Positions 1-8,656 of a stretch of DNA of 18,125 bases are shown in pieces. Position numbers and translations under genes: made by a program. Below the pieces are notes generated by a model that made no database searches, was not told the DNA's origin, and was given only the letters and a program-made list of their open reading frames with translations. The stretch is from Laetiporus sulphureus 93-53 (Eukaryota > Basidiomycota > Agaricomycetes > Polyporales > Laetiporaceae), in assembly GCF_001632365.1 (NCBI RefSeq), contig NW_024468518.1, positions 1 to 18,125 of the forward strand. The letters run 5' to 3'. Numbering within the stretch: the first letter of the stretch is position 1; the number at the start of each line of letters is the position of its first letter.

Positions 1-1064
1 TTGTCATCGGTGCGTCCGGCGTCGGAAAGACGAGCCTGCGCAACCAGGCGAGTATGCACGCGGTCCATGGGCTTGCCACGAAATGACCATGGATTCGGAT
101 AGTATGTCTCCGGACGCTTCACGACTGGCTATCGCGCGACTATTGGAGCCGACTTCATCACCAAGACCCTGCCGCACTACAGCTCTCAAGAGGAGACCGT
201 AACGCTGCAAATATGGGTGAGTGGTCTACCTTCTTCTGCATGCGCATTCATCAAGACACAAGACAGGACACAGCAGGCCAGGAGCGCTTCTCGAGCCTCT
301 CATCTGCGTTCTTCCGCGGCGCAGATGCCGCGGCGCTCATGTTCGACGTGAATCAGCCTGAGACGCTACACGCCCTCACAAAGTGGTGGGCCGACTTCCG
401 TGAGAAGGCCCCCGTCCCGGATGACGAGGCTGAGGACTTTTGCTGCGTCGTCGTCGGGAACAAGGTAGACTTGCTAGAGATGGCTGCAGAGGGGCAACCT
501 CGCGTCACCGAAGCAGAGGCGCAACAATTTGCGTATGAACTAATACCTACATCTTCCTTCGTATCCTCGCCCTCTCCCGCCCTCACATCGATCGCCGACG
601 TGCGATCCATCCCCGAGAACGTCATCATCGACGATCCCACAGAGTCACACGACATATTCATCTCTCCGCTTTCCGTGGAGCACTCACGCACCAAGTCCAT
701 CGACATCCTCGCGCGACACGCTCACGGCAGCGTCTCAGCTTCGCGCTCGCGCAGCCGCTCGACGCTCTTCCGCGGCGGCACCATCGGCACAATGACCACC
801 ACGCACACGATCTACCACACACCTTCGTCGTCCGTCTTTGACCTCTTCGATACGGCTTTCTCCTCCCCCGCGCGCACTGCTGCGTCCATCTCCATCATCT
901 CTCCTCCGCGCTCCCCGTCTCTCCCGTCCTCTCGCTTGCGATCCCCCTCCCATGGCCCACGCCGTCAGGCTTCCGCTTCGTCTGTTTTTCCGCACCGACA
1001 ATCACGCCCAGCTTCTTCATGCGTGAACAAGCAGCGACACCCTCTACACCTACCATCATGATGT
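1..1064 (+). pseudogene. Truncated, frameshifted Rab7-like GTPase copy (5' end outside window)
   Basis: A second copy of the intact Rab7-like gene at 6788-8122. Exon 1 (to 47) encodes the P-loop GASGVGKTS. Exon 2 (103-216) encodes the switch I stretch RATIGADFITK and ends LQIW. Exon 3 starts at 267 with DTAGQERFSS and continues through VVVGNKVDLL into the Ser/Arg-rich insert. Three defects are visible. The intron 1 donor is GC (GCGAGT at 48) where the intact copy has GTAAGT. One base is missing near 985-990 compared with 7791-7800, shifting the frame so that translation stops at 1061. Similarity to the intact copy ends at about 1066, so the SAK nucleotide-binding motif and the C-terminal prenylation cysteines are gone. 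A GTPase lacking G5 and a lipid anchor would not be a functional Rab. The first codons lie upstream of the window. Confidence 0.88.
48..102 (+). other. GC-AG intron in the broken Rab7-like copy
   Basis: The splice runs from CAG|GCGAGT at 48 to TAG at 102, joining ...SLRNQ to YVSGRFTTG exactly as in the intact copy, where the same intron (6854-6908) starts GTAAGT. The GC donor may still be spliced weakly or may be one more lesion in a decaying gene. Confidence 0.6.
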
Positions 1065-1783
1065 CGGTTTAACGTTCCCCGCCGCGGGTAGTGGCGACCA
1101 TTCGCCGAGACCAGGATGCAGGATGTCCGTGACGAGAACACACATCGTCCCATGTCTCTTGGTCACAACCGTTAGTTTGCAGCGTCATTATTCAATGAAA
1201 AGTGATGACTCCAACGAGCCTAGCCATATGTCAGATGTCGTGCACATCAGCCACATCGGGTACAGAACACACCGGGTCGAGGATTCGGACAGACGCTCTG
1301 TTCGTACAAGGAACCTGACTCATGTCTGCACAGATACCGTCCAGCCAAGATGGGATGCATTCACTGCTTGGCGTGATCGAATGTAGCCACCAGCGTTGTT
1401 TGGTCGAATGATGGTGAGGATTCTGATGGATGGTTATCATTGTGAGTTCAATGTTCTGGTTATGTACAACATTGACGAAAGCCATCTCCCCTTGACTTCT
1501 GACAATCTCGGCTGCGCGTGGATGAGGATGCGGACACAGCCAGTCAGGGGAAAATTGGATGGATCATTGGCTGATCATGATGGCCTCGTGGGCTCCGTGG
1601 CATCAGAAGACGTCGGAAGGAGGTATACAGCGCATCATTTTTTCCTTTCCGCTTGCCATCGATATGGTCATGCGCGGCTCGATCCCAGATCGTCGACGAT
1701 AGGCTTCTTCCTGGTGAACCATTGGGCGTAACGTGTTGTTAGAACTCTGCCACCATCATATGTCAAACATAAGTCTCTTCGAC

Positions 1784-3343
1784 ATGAAGACTGAGGAACT
1801 TGAGGAGAAAGATCCTCTCGTTGTTGAACAATCCAGCGTGCATGCAGCGAGAATGCTATCGGCGCGCTATGCGATGCACGCAATCAACGTCTTCATCGTT
1901 GGCAAGCACTTGTTCTCCATTGTTGTATGAGCTATGAAGGCTGACTGCGATGCTTCAGACGATTTAGCATGGGCATGGTGGTGTGATCAACAAGGTGCAA
2001 TCCAGTCGAGTGGTGTCGATTTCATCAAGAATTGGATTGCCACATTCGAGTGGAGTATCGACGCCACACTGATAAAGGATGGATACCAGCACTATCTGAA
2101 GAGGACTTTGAGGGAGTATCTGAGGAACGACAGAGCAGTTGACGAGGTCTATCCCCGTCGCGATCACCAAGGCTTCGACGTCGTATTCAGAGATCGCGAA
2201 GATCAGACAAATGTCAGAGCAGCGGCTATTGTACATCCAGACAAAATCTTTAACTCGCGCTCTTTCCTCTTCGGTCAGGGAACAACGGTCTTTGGAGCCA
2301 CGCAGGAGAAGCTGACCAAAGAAGATATAGTGATGAAGATATACTGGCCGGAGATCACTCGTACAAGTGTGGCTGTCACCATTGACCGGGCAGTGGGACT
2401 GCGTCAGGGAGACCATCTCCATCTGCCCACGATGATTGCCTCGTACGACCTGAACTATTCGACCGGAGCAATTCGGGAGGACATCCAGAGAGAAGGGCCA
2501 GATGTTGGGGATTCTATCGGTGACTCACATTGCACGCCCCTACTGCTGATGCAGAAATTGTTGCCCATTGATGGATTTCCCGGTGGCGAGTTCCTACGTG
2601 AATGGGTGGAATGTTATCGAAGTGAGTATCATGCTACTTCGGCGATGGTCATCTGATCGGCTCCCGAACAGGCCATTCCGCGCTCTGGATGAAGGATATT
2701 GAACACACAGATATCACTCTCGACAACTCGCTTCATGACCCCATTACTCAGAACAGTGTTATAAATGATTTTGATTTGGCTAGGATGCGCCTACACGATA
2801 ACAATCAGGCGACAGGGCAGGAACGGACTGGCACCATCCAATTCATGGCAATCGACCTCCTCTCAAGCAAGTATTTCCGCGGAGAGATCGTGCGCCTGTA
2901 TCGCGATTTCGAATCATTCCTTTGGGTCCTGCCCTATATACTGCTGCGTGGATTTTCTGTGGAACAAGATGAAGAATTTAAATTACAAGCTTTGTCGTGG
3001 TTTCAAGTACGACTTCCTCGGAGCGCTGGTAAGATGGCGAGCTCGGGGTGAGAACGCACGGGTTTGGAAAGGCGTTGGGGTTTGGCTGTTGAGGTGGTTG
3101 AGAGAAAAACGCTTCGCAGTGAACAGCTTACTCGATTTGGAGTATTTCGCACCAGAGAAGCTGTCACAGAGTGAGCTCGAAGAGATAAATCGATGGGAGG
3201 ATCAGTCCAACCAGTCGGCCATACTCCTTCTCAAAGAAGCTGAGAGTGTCATGATAGAGCACTTAGCGGATTCGTCCATTACCTTCCGCCCATTGCTTCA
3301 ACTTTGCACCTCCCTTCTCCATCAAATCCCGATTCATCCTTAG
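1784..3343 (+). pseudogene. Broken FunK1-family fungal protein kinase
   Basis: The paralogue of the kinase at 4868-6511. Exon 1 is 1784-1901, exon 2 is 1959-2621, and exon 3 starts at 2672 after a GTGAGT...ACAG intron. The conserved pieces are VMKIYWPE (N-lobe lysine), HTDITLDN (catalytic loop), NDFDLAR (metal-binding Asp) and [10 protein letters not shown]. Against the intact copy it has in-frame losses after FIKN (about 2030-2050, removing DLPYFLV and RHLGLRE equivalents) and has lost the His of the YRHDFESF motif (near 2907). Indels at about 2960-3000 move the C-terminal third into another frame. The original frame then stops at 3051, while the rest (RWRARGEN...[13 protein letters not shown]) continues in the other frame to 3343. 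A 386-residue truncated product is conceivable, but decay is the simpler reading. Confidence 0.8.
1902..1958 (+). other. GC-AG intron in broken FunK1 copy
   Basis: Donor G|GCAAGC, acceptor TTCAG, 57 nt, with GCTGACTG as a likely branch site. It contains an in-frame TGA (1928-1930). Removing it joins NVFIV to DDLAWAWWCDQQGAIQ, the usual FunK1 order. No GT donor gives this join in phase. Confidence 0.6.
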
Positions 3344-3345
3344 TC

Positions 3346-4172
3346 TGCCCAATGGACGAAGACAAGCTCACTGTGTTCCCCACAGACTCAGACAATATTA
3401 AGTGAGCTGTTGCGAGACTTTGCTTGGAAAGAAAGACACGCTGACAGACAACGCACACTCTCAGGTGGCCACCGCACGACGTCCATTCGGTGACTCCTGG
3501 GCTTGCATGTGAATTAAGAAACCTGTTTTTCATACGATCTATAACAGCATCGCCCGTCTCGGAGGTGCCAACCTCGGGCTAAGAGCGGCTCCGATGTGTA
3601 TCCAATATCATTGTGTGGCGTAGGGAAAGCCGAATAGATGATTGATCAATCCTTCGGTGGAGTGCATTATGCTGCGAGCAAGGATTCGGCATCTAGAAAG
3701 AGGAGGACATGTTTGCGAGTCGCGTGCCAGCGCTAGCCGTGGACAGACAAGATTTACTGTCTCACGGCCGCCATTCGTCGAGCGTTCTCGTCCAAGCGCA
3801 CATTGGGCGGCTCCGTCACAAGAGTGGTCGGCCACATCTACCGGTGCTGAGACGAGGCGGCGCCGGCAAAAGAATGCTTATCACGCAACACTGGGGAAGG
3901 AGAATCACAGCTAGGCAGAGCCATTAAAATCGACAGGCTTTTTCTAGTCCAGGGTTTCTACATATGATATTTGCCGTTCGGTGTCGCGATGAACGGGTCG
4001 AGGAGGCAGCGCTTCCATTTTCCGTCTGACGACTCATCGTCGTGATATGGAAAACCCGAATGTGATCGATATGATCGCGCCTGCGTTGAGTGTGCCGAAA
4101 ATGTGAGTGAGATTTTGGATATTGCTCGACCGAGCTTCAAAACGTTTGTTTCAGCTGAACAATATGTCATTG
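3346..4172 (+). other. Spacer between the two FunK1 blocks; no assignable gene
   Basis: No recognisable protein was found on either strand. The short reading frames here overlap on both strands without family resemblance. Near its end there is a short ATG frame from 4047 (MENPNVIDMIAP...) followed by a good donor (GTGAGT near 4101) and acceptor (TTTGTTTCAG near 4153). This could be a relic of the kinase 5' exons, but the downstream frame closes at once, so I do not call a gene. Confidence 0.4.
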
Positions 4173-4867
4173 TTTAGACGCTCGCCGCGAGTAGTGGCGA
4201 CCATTCGGGACCAGACTGCATGTCCGCGACAAGAATATGCATCGTCCAGTGTCTCTTGGTCACAGCCGCTAAATTTTCGGTATTGTTATTCGATAACTAT
4301 TGTATCCTGTCATATGTCAGGCACATCAGCCACAGAGCTCGGGTACGGAACACACCGGGTCGAGGATTCGGACAGACTTTCTGTTCGTACATGGAGTTTG
4401 ACTTACCAACACAGATACCATCCAGCCGAGCCGATATGCTTTCACCGCTCGGTGTCGTCGAACGTAGCCACCCTGAGCGTTGTCCGGCGTGATGCAGAGC
4501 TCGAGCGATCATTTGGTCAAACAGTATCGAGGAATCAGGATCCTCGTGGATGGTTATTGTTGTGAGTTCAATGTTCTGCGCAAGTTATGGGCAAAAGCGC
4601 CCCTTGACCTCTTACAATCTCGGCTGCACGTGGATGGGGACGTGGACACAGTCTGCCAGGGAAGAATTGGATGCATCATTACGTGATCATCACGATGGCC
4701 TCGTGGCACCTGTGGCATCGGTTCGAAGGACTCGGTACACTGCATTAATTTTTTTCTCTCCGCTTGCATCGATAGGGTCATGTGCAGCCTGATCCTAGAT
4801 AGGCTTCTTTCCGGTGAACCACTGAGCGTAATGTTGTTGCGGGAACGCTGCCATCATTCTCTCCGAC

Positions 4868-6511
4868 ATGATGCCTGAGGAACCTAAGAAGAAAGGCCCT
4901 CCTGTTGTTATACGATCTGGCATGTATGCAGCGGAAATGCTAACGCGGCGATATGCGATGCATGCAGTTAACGTCGTCATCGTTGGCAAGTACTTGTTCA
5001 CCATTGTTGCATGAGCTATGACTGACTGCGACACTTCAGACAACTTAGCATGGGTATGGTGGTACGATCGACAAGGTGCAATCCAGTCAAGCGGTGTCGA
5101 TTTCATCAAGGACCTTCCCTATTTCCTAGTTCTGATTGCCACATTCCGTCATTTGGGTCTGCGTGAATGTGGTATTGACGCCACACTGAGAAGGGATGGA
5201 CATCAGCACTATCTGAAGAGGGCTACGAGAGAGTATCCGAGGAACGACAGACTCGGAACAGCTCATGAGAGCCATCCTCGTCGCAAACCCCACGGCTTTG
5301 ACATCGTATTCGGAGATCGCGAAGATCAGACGAACGTCAAAGCAGCCGCCATTACACGTCCTGACAAAATCGTTAAACCGCGATATTCCCTTTTCGGTCG
5401 GGAAACAAAGGAATTTGAGGCCACGCAGAAGAAGGCAGATGCAGTCATGAAGAGATACTGGCCGGAGGTCATTCTCACGAGCGACGCTGTCATTTTGGAG
5501 CGGGCAGTAGAACTGGGTCGGGGAGATCCGCTCATAGAGGGACATCTGCCCACAGTACTTGCCTCGTACGACCTGAACTACTCGACTGGAACAATTCGCG
5601 AGGATATCCAGAAAGAAGGACGAACTGTGGGGAATGCTATCGGTGACTCACATTGCATGGGTCTACTGCTGATGCGGAAACTGTTGCCCATCGACGGATT
5701 GCCCGCTGAGGAGTTTCTGCGTGTATGGGTGGAATGCTATCGATGTGAGTATCAAGCTACTTCAGTGGTTTGTCGTCTAATTCGCTCTCGAGCAGGCCAT
5801 TTCGCGCTCTGGATGAAGGGCTTTGCTCACACGGACATCAGTATTGACAACCTGCTCTATGACCCCATCACCCGAAAAGGTGTCCTGAATGTTTTCGATT
5901 TGGCTAGGATCCGCCTGGACGATAGGAACCAGGCGACAGGGCAGGAACGGACCGGCACCATCCCCTTCATGGCAATGGATCTCCTCTCAAGAGAGTATTT
6001 CCGCGGAGAGATCGTGCGCCTGTACCGCCATGATTTCGAATCATTCCTTTGGATCCTGCCCTATAAGCTGCTGCGTGGCGTCAGCAAAAACGATGCGGAT
6101 TTGGCAAAATGGGATACTGGCGATTACAGTCGTTGTCGCGCCTTCAAGAACGACTTTCTCTACACGAATTTTGGAAGATGGAGGGCTAAGGATGAGAATG
6201 AACGGGTTTGGAAAAGCGTTGGGTACTGGTTGATGGACTGGTTGAGGGATAAACTTTACGAGATGACAAAGTTGCGTGGTCTGGAGGATGAGGAACCAGA
6301 AGAGCTTTCACAGAGTGGCCTCGACAAGATAAATCGATGGGAGGATCAGTCCAACAAGTCGGCCATAGAGGTTCTCAAAGACGCTGAGGCTGTCATCGCG
6401 ACGCGCTTGGCTAAGGCGGGTTTGTCCATTTCCATTCCCTTCCAACAACTCTCTGCCGCAGAGCTCCAACGGTATCTCCCTTCTCCGTCACTTCCTGCTT
6501 CATCCTCCTGA
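4868..6511 (+). CDS. FunK1-family fungal protein kinase (three exons)
   Basis: Modelled exons 4868-4985, 5040-5744 and 5796-6511 give 513 codons in frame (512 residues). The family is recognised from [19 protein letters not shown] (about 45-63), the glycine-loop-like [12 protein letters not shown] followed by VMKRYWPE (Lys about 177), catalytic loop HTDISIDN (286-293), NVFDLAR (Asp 309, DFG equivalent), ERTGTIPFM (325-333) and LYRHDFESF (350-358). FunK1 kinases are a eukaryotic-type kinase family expanded in mushroom-forming fungi; substrates are mostly unknown. Intron 1 has a GC donor. Intron 2 (5745-5795, 51 nt) is divisible by three without a stop, so it could be retained unspliced; in the sister copy the same intron is 50 nt with a stop, which supports splicing. 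The start is uncertain: the protein is shorter than many family members and N-terminal exons may lie upstream or have been lost. Confidence 0.82.
4986..5039 (+). other. GC-AG intron in FunK1 kinase
   Basis: Donor G|GCAAGTAC, acceptor CTTCAG, 54 nt, with GACTGACTG as branch-site candidate. An in-frame TGA (5012-5014) sits inside. Splicing creates a GAC codon and joins VVIV to [13 protein letters not shown] in phase. Canonical GT sites in this interval are all in the wrong phase. Confidence 0.65.
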
Positions 6512-6617
6512 GTCCCACCATTTCCCCTCGCCTTCAATTATGGCAACCTATCTCACAGCGAGATTCATATTCCTGGATGGTCATCCAATGATTGATCATG
6601 TCGTAATCAATGTCTTG

Positions 6618-6624
6618 TATATAA
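6618..6624 (+). promoter_or_regulatory. TATA-like element upstream of Rab7-like gene
   Basis: TATATAA lies 164 nt before the ATG at 6788, in the 276-nt gap after the kinase stop. Position and sequence fit a core promoter element, but no transcription start can be seen. Confidence 0.3.
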
Positions 6625-6762
6625 TGTTTGTGCCGTAGCATTCAATGTAGACCACATTTAATGTGAATGGCTTGTGTCGCCGTAAAGACTGTGTGCGAAG
6701 CGTCTATCCCGAAGCTGCAGAGACCTTCCGTTTATGGCACTTGCGGGACGCCAGCCACTCTC

Positions 6763-6801
6763 ATGAAGGTCCTCGACAACACCGAGGATGCGCACGGTTA
6801 A
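6763..6801 (+). promoter_or_regulatory. Upstream ORF overlapping the Rab7-like start codon
   Basis: An ATG at 6763 opens a 12-codon frame (MKVLDNTEDAHG) that ends with TAA at 6799-6801, past the Rab ATG at 6788 and in a different frame. If it lies in the mRNA leader, ribosomes starting there would bypass the Rab start, which could lower translation. Depends on the unknown transcription start. Confidence 0.35.
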
Positions 6802-8122
6802 GGTCGTTGTCATCGGTGCGTCCGGCGTCGGAAAGACGAGCCTGCGCAACCAGGTAAGTATGCACGCGGTCAATGAGCTTGCGACGAAATTACCATGAGT
6901 TCCGATAGTATGTCTCCGGACGCTTCACGACGGGATATCGCGCGACCATTGGGGCCGACTTCATCACCAAGACCCTGCCGCACTATAGCTCTGAGGAGAC
7001 CGTAACACTGCAAATATGGGTGAGTGGTCTACCTTCTTTCGCATGCGCATTCATCAAGACAGAAGACAGGACACAGCAGGCCAGGAACGCTTCTCGAGCC
7101 TCTCATCCGCGTTCTTCCGCGGCGCAGACGCCGCGGTGCTCATGTTCGACGTGAATCAGCCCGAGACCCTGCACGCTCTCACAAAGTGGTGGGCCGACTT
7201 CCGCGAGAAGGCCCCCGTCCCGGATGACGAGGCGGAGGATTTCTGCTGCGTCGTCGTCGGGAACAAGGTAGACTTGCTAGAGATGGCTGCAGAGGGGCAA
7301 CCTCGTGTCACCGAAGCAGAGGCGCAACAATTTACGTATGAACTGATACCCATTTCTTCTCCCGTATCCTCGCCCTCTCCCGCCCTCACATCGATCGCCG
7401 ACGTGCAATACATCCCCGAGAACGACATCATCGACGATCCCACGGAGTCACACGACATATTCATCTCTCCGCTCTCGCATACGGAGCACTCACGCACCAA
7501 GTCCATCGACATAATCGCGCGACACACTCACGGCAGCGTCTCAGCTTCGCGCTCGCGCAGCCGCTCGACGCTCTTCCGCGGCGGCACCGTCGGCACAATG
7601 ACCACCACGCACACCATCTACCACACACCTTCGTCGTCCGTCTTTGACCTCTTCGATACAGCTTTCTCCTCCCCCGCGCGCACTGCTGCGTCCATCTCCA
7701 TCATCTCTCCTCCGCGCTCCCCGTCTCTCCCGTCATCTCGCTCGCGATCCCCCTCCCATGCCCCGCGCCGTCAGGCTTCCGCTTCGTCTGTTTCTTCCGC
7801 ACCAACAATCACGCCCAGCTTCTTCATGCGTGGACAAACAGCGACACCCTCTACACCTACCATCATGATGTCGCCCTCCCATTCCTTCCACACGCCACCA
7901 CCACCTGAACGGCGCCCCAAGCTGTTCTTCACGTCTGCGAAGACCGGCGTGGGCGTTTCTGACGTCTTCGAATACGTCGCGCGTCGTGTTGTTATGCGCC
8001 GGGAGTACGAGGAGGCATTAGACGCACGGACGCTGCACATGCAGGAGTCAGACGATGCGATTCGTCTCACTCACCGCAACACGGACCGCCAGCGGCTCAT
8101 GGGCTCATGTTGTGGGTCATGA
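6788..8122 (+). CDS. Rab7-like small GTPase with a large disordered insert
   Basis: Exons 6788-6853, 6909-7019 and 7070-8122 (GTAAGT..TAG and GTGAGT..CAG introns) give 409 residues; ordinary Rab7/Ypt7 proteins are about 205. Motifs in order: P-loop GASGVGKTS (about 10-18), switch I RATIGADFITK, DTAGQERFSS (from 60), VVVGNKVDLL (Asn about 124), TSAKTG (about 347-352), and C-terminal CCGS, a CCXX-type double-geranylgeranylation signal. Rab7 kinship comes from ATIGADF, VTLQIWDTAGQERF and FRGAD. Residues about 152-338, between NKxD and SAK, are a Ser/Thr/Pro/Arg-rich low-complexity insert with many SP and RS dipeptides and no visible domain. Rab7-type proteins drive late endosome, vacuole and autophagosome fusion; whether this divergent paralogue does so is inference. 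All nucleotide-binding motifs are intact. The first ATG in frame with the P-loop was chosen. Confidence 0.88.
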
Positions 8123-8656
8123 TCAAATTCGAGAGCTTTCTTCGTTATTCGTAAATATTGTAAGATTTATTATTTAAGGAGCGTTCAGTAGAGCTTCAGT
8201 ATCATCTTGTACTGCACACCCGGATCTCACCTTGTTCGGAGCATGGAATGCGTTCTTATAATATCGCACAGGGCACACGTACTGTACATACAGCCAGTCC
8301 ACCTAGTCAAAGAACGTCCGGGGTATCCTAAGTTGATTGCATCCAGCGCACAGCAGGTGTACACCACCCTACACAGTACACGCGGCTTGCACCGAGAGTG
8401 AGAGCACAGAATACAGGGAAGAAACTCGAATAAGTAAGCGTGAAAGTCAACGACGGGCCGAGAAAGTGCATGATCGGGCGATGAAGGGTGGGAGGAGAGT
8501 ATACACAGAAAAACATGGTGATGAGAATGGCATGCTACCATATGAAACTGTATAATAAAGTGAGGTAACAATCATATGCACAACCGCCGGCAAAGAAGAG
8601 GCACATACACATACGTGCAAGTCCATCGCATCCCGCATGCCACCGGACACGATATC
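8123..8656. other. Convergent intergenic region, no gene
   Basis: These 534 bases separate the stop of the plus-strand Rab7-like gene from the stop of the minus-strand ATG4 gene, so they should hold both 3' UTRs. Just after the Rab stop the sequence is AT-rich (GTAAATATTGTAAGATTTATT near 8151), plausible for 3'-end formation. The short frames on both strands resemble no protein. Confidence 0.5.

Larger units (their letters stand above)
1065..3345 (+). repeat. Duplicated FunK1 block, copy 1
   Basis: From about 1067 this segment aligns with 4173-6511 along its whole length. Shared landmarks are GTAGTGGCGACCATTCG near 1088 and 4192, GAGGATTCGGACAGAC near 1278 and 4362, TGTGAGTTCAATGTTCTG near 1440 and 4561, and then the kinase gene itself. 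The copies differ by many substitutions and small indels, so this is an old duplication. The 5' part (1067-1783) holds no reading frame I can assign; it is promoter/leader sequence or decayed N-terminal exons. Homology fades just after 3343. Confidence 0.8.
4173..6511 (+). repeat. Duplicated FunK1 block, copy 2
   Basis: The partner of 1065-3345. Homology starts at about 4171 (TGTTTAGACGCTCGCCGCG against GGTTTAACGTTCCCCGCCGCG) and runs to the end of the kinase gene. The stretch 4173-4867 before the gene has no protein I can assign. It keeps patches of similarity with copy 1 but with frame-breaking indels between them, which fits non-coding leader DNA. Confidence 0.78.

Noticed and set aside
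735..1001. Minus-strand open frame inside the Rab exon, with a match in the second copy
   Set aside because: It is the antisense shadow of the Ser/Arg-rich insert; the open frame follows from codon composition.
3540..3960. Overlapping frames on both strands between the FunK1 blocks
   Set aside because: Both strands are open over about 200 bp, typical of chance in GC-rich sequence; nothing recognisable.
5889..6233. Second plus frame within the FunK1 exon (and the matching one from 2765)
   Set aside because: Out-of-frame reading of the kinase coding exon. Only the part of the 2765 frame after about 2980 is meaningful, as the shifted kinase C-terminus.
1065..6511. FunK1 blocks as two copies of a mobile element
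   Set aside because: No terminal inverted repeats, target-site duplication or transposase frame was seen at the block edges; segmental duplication explains the data.
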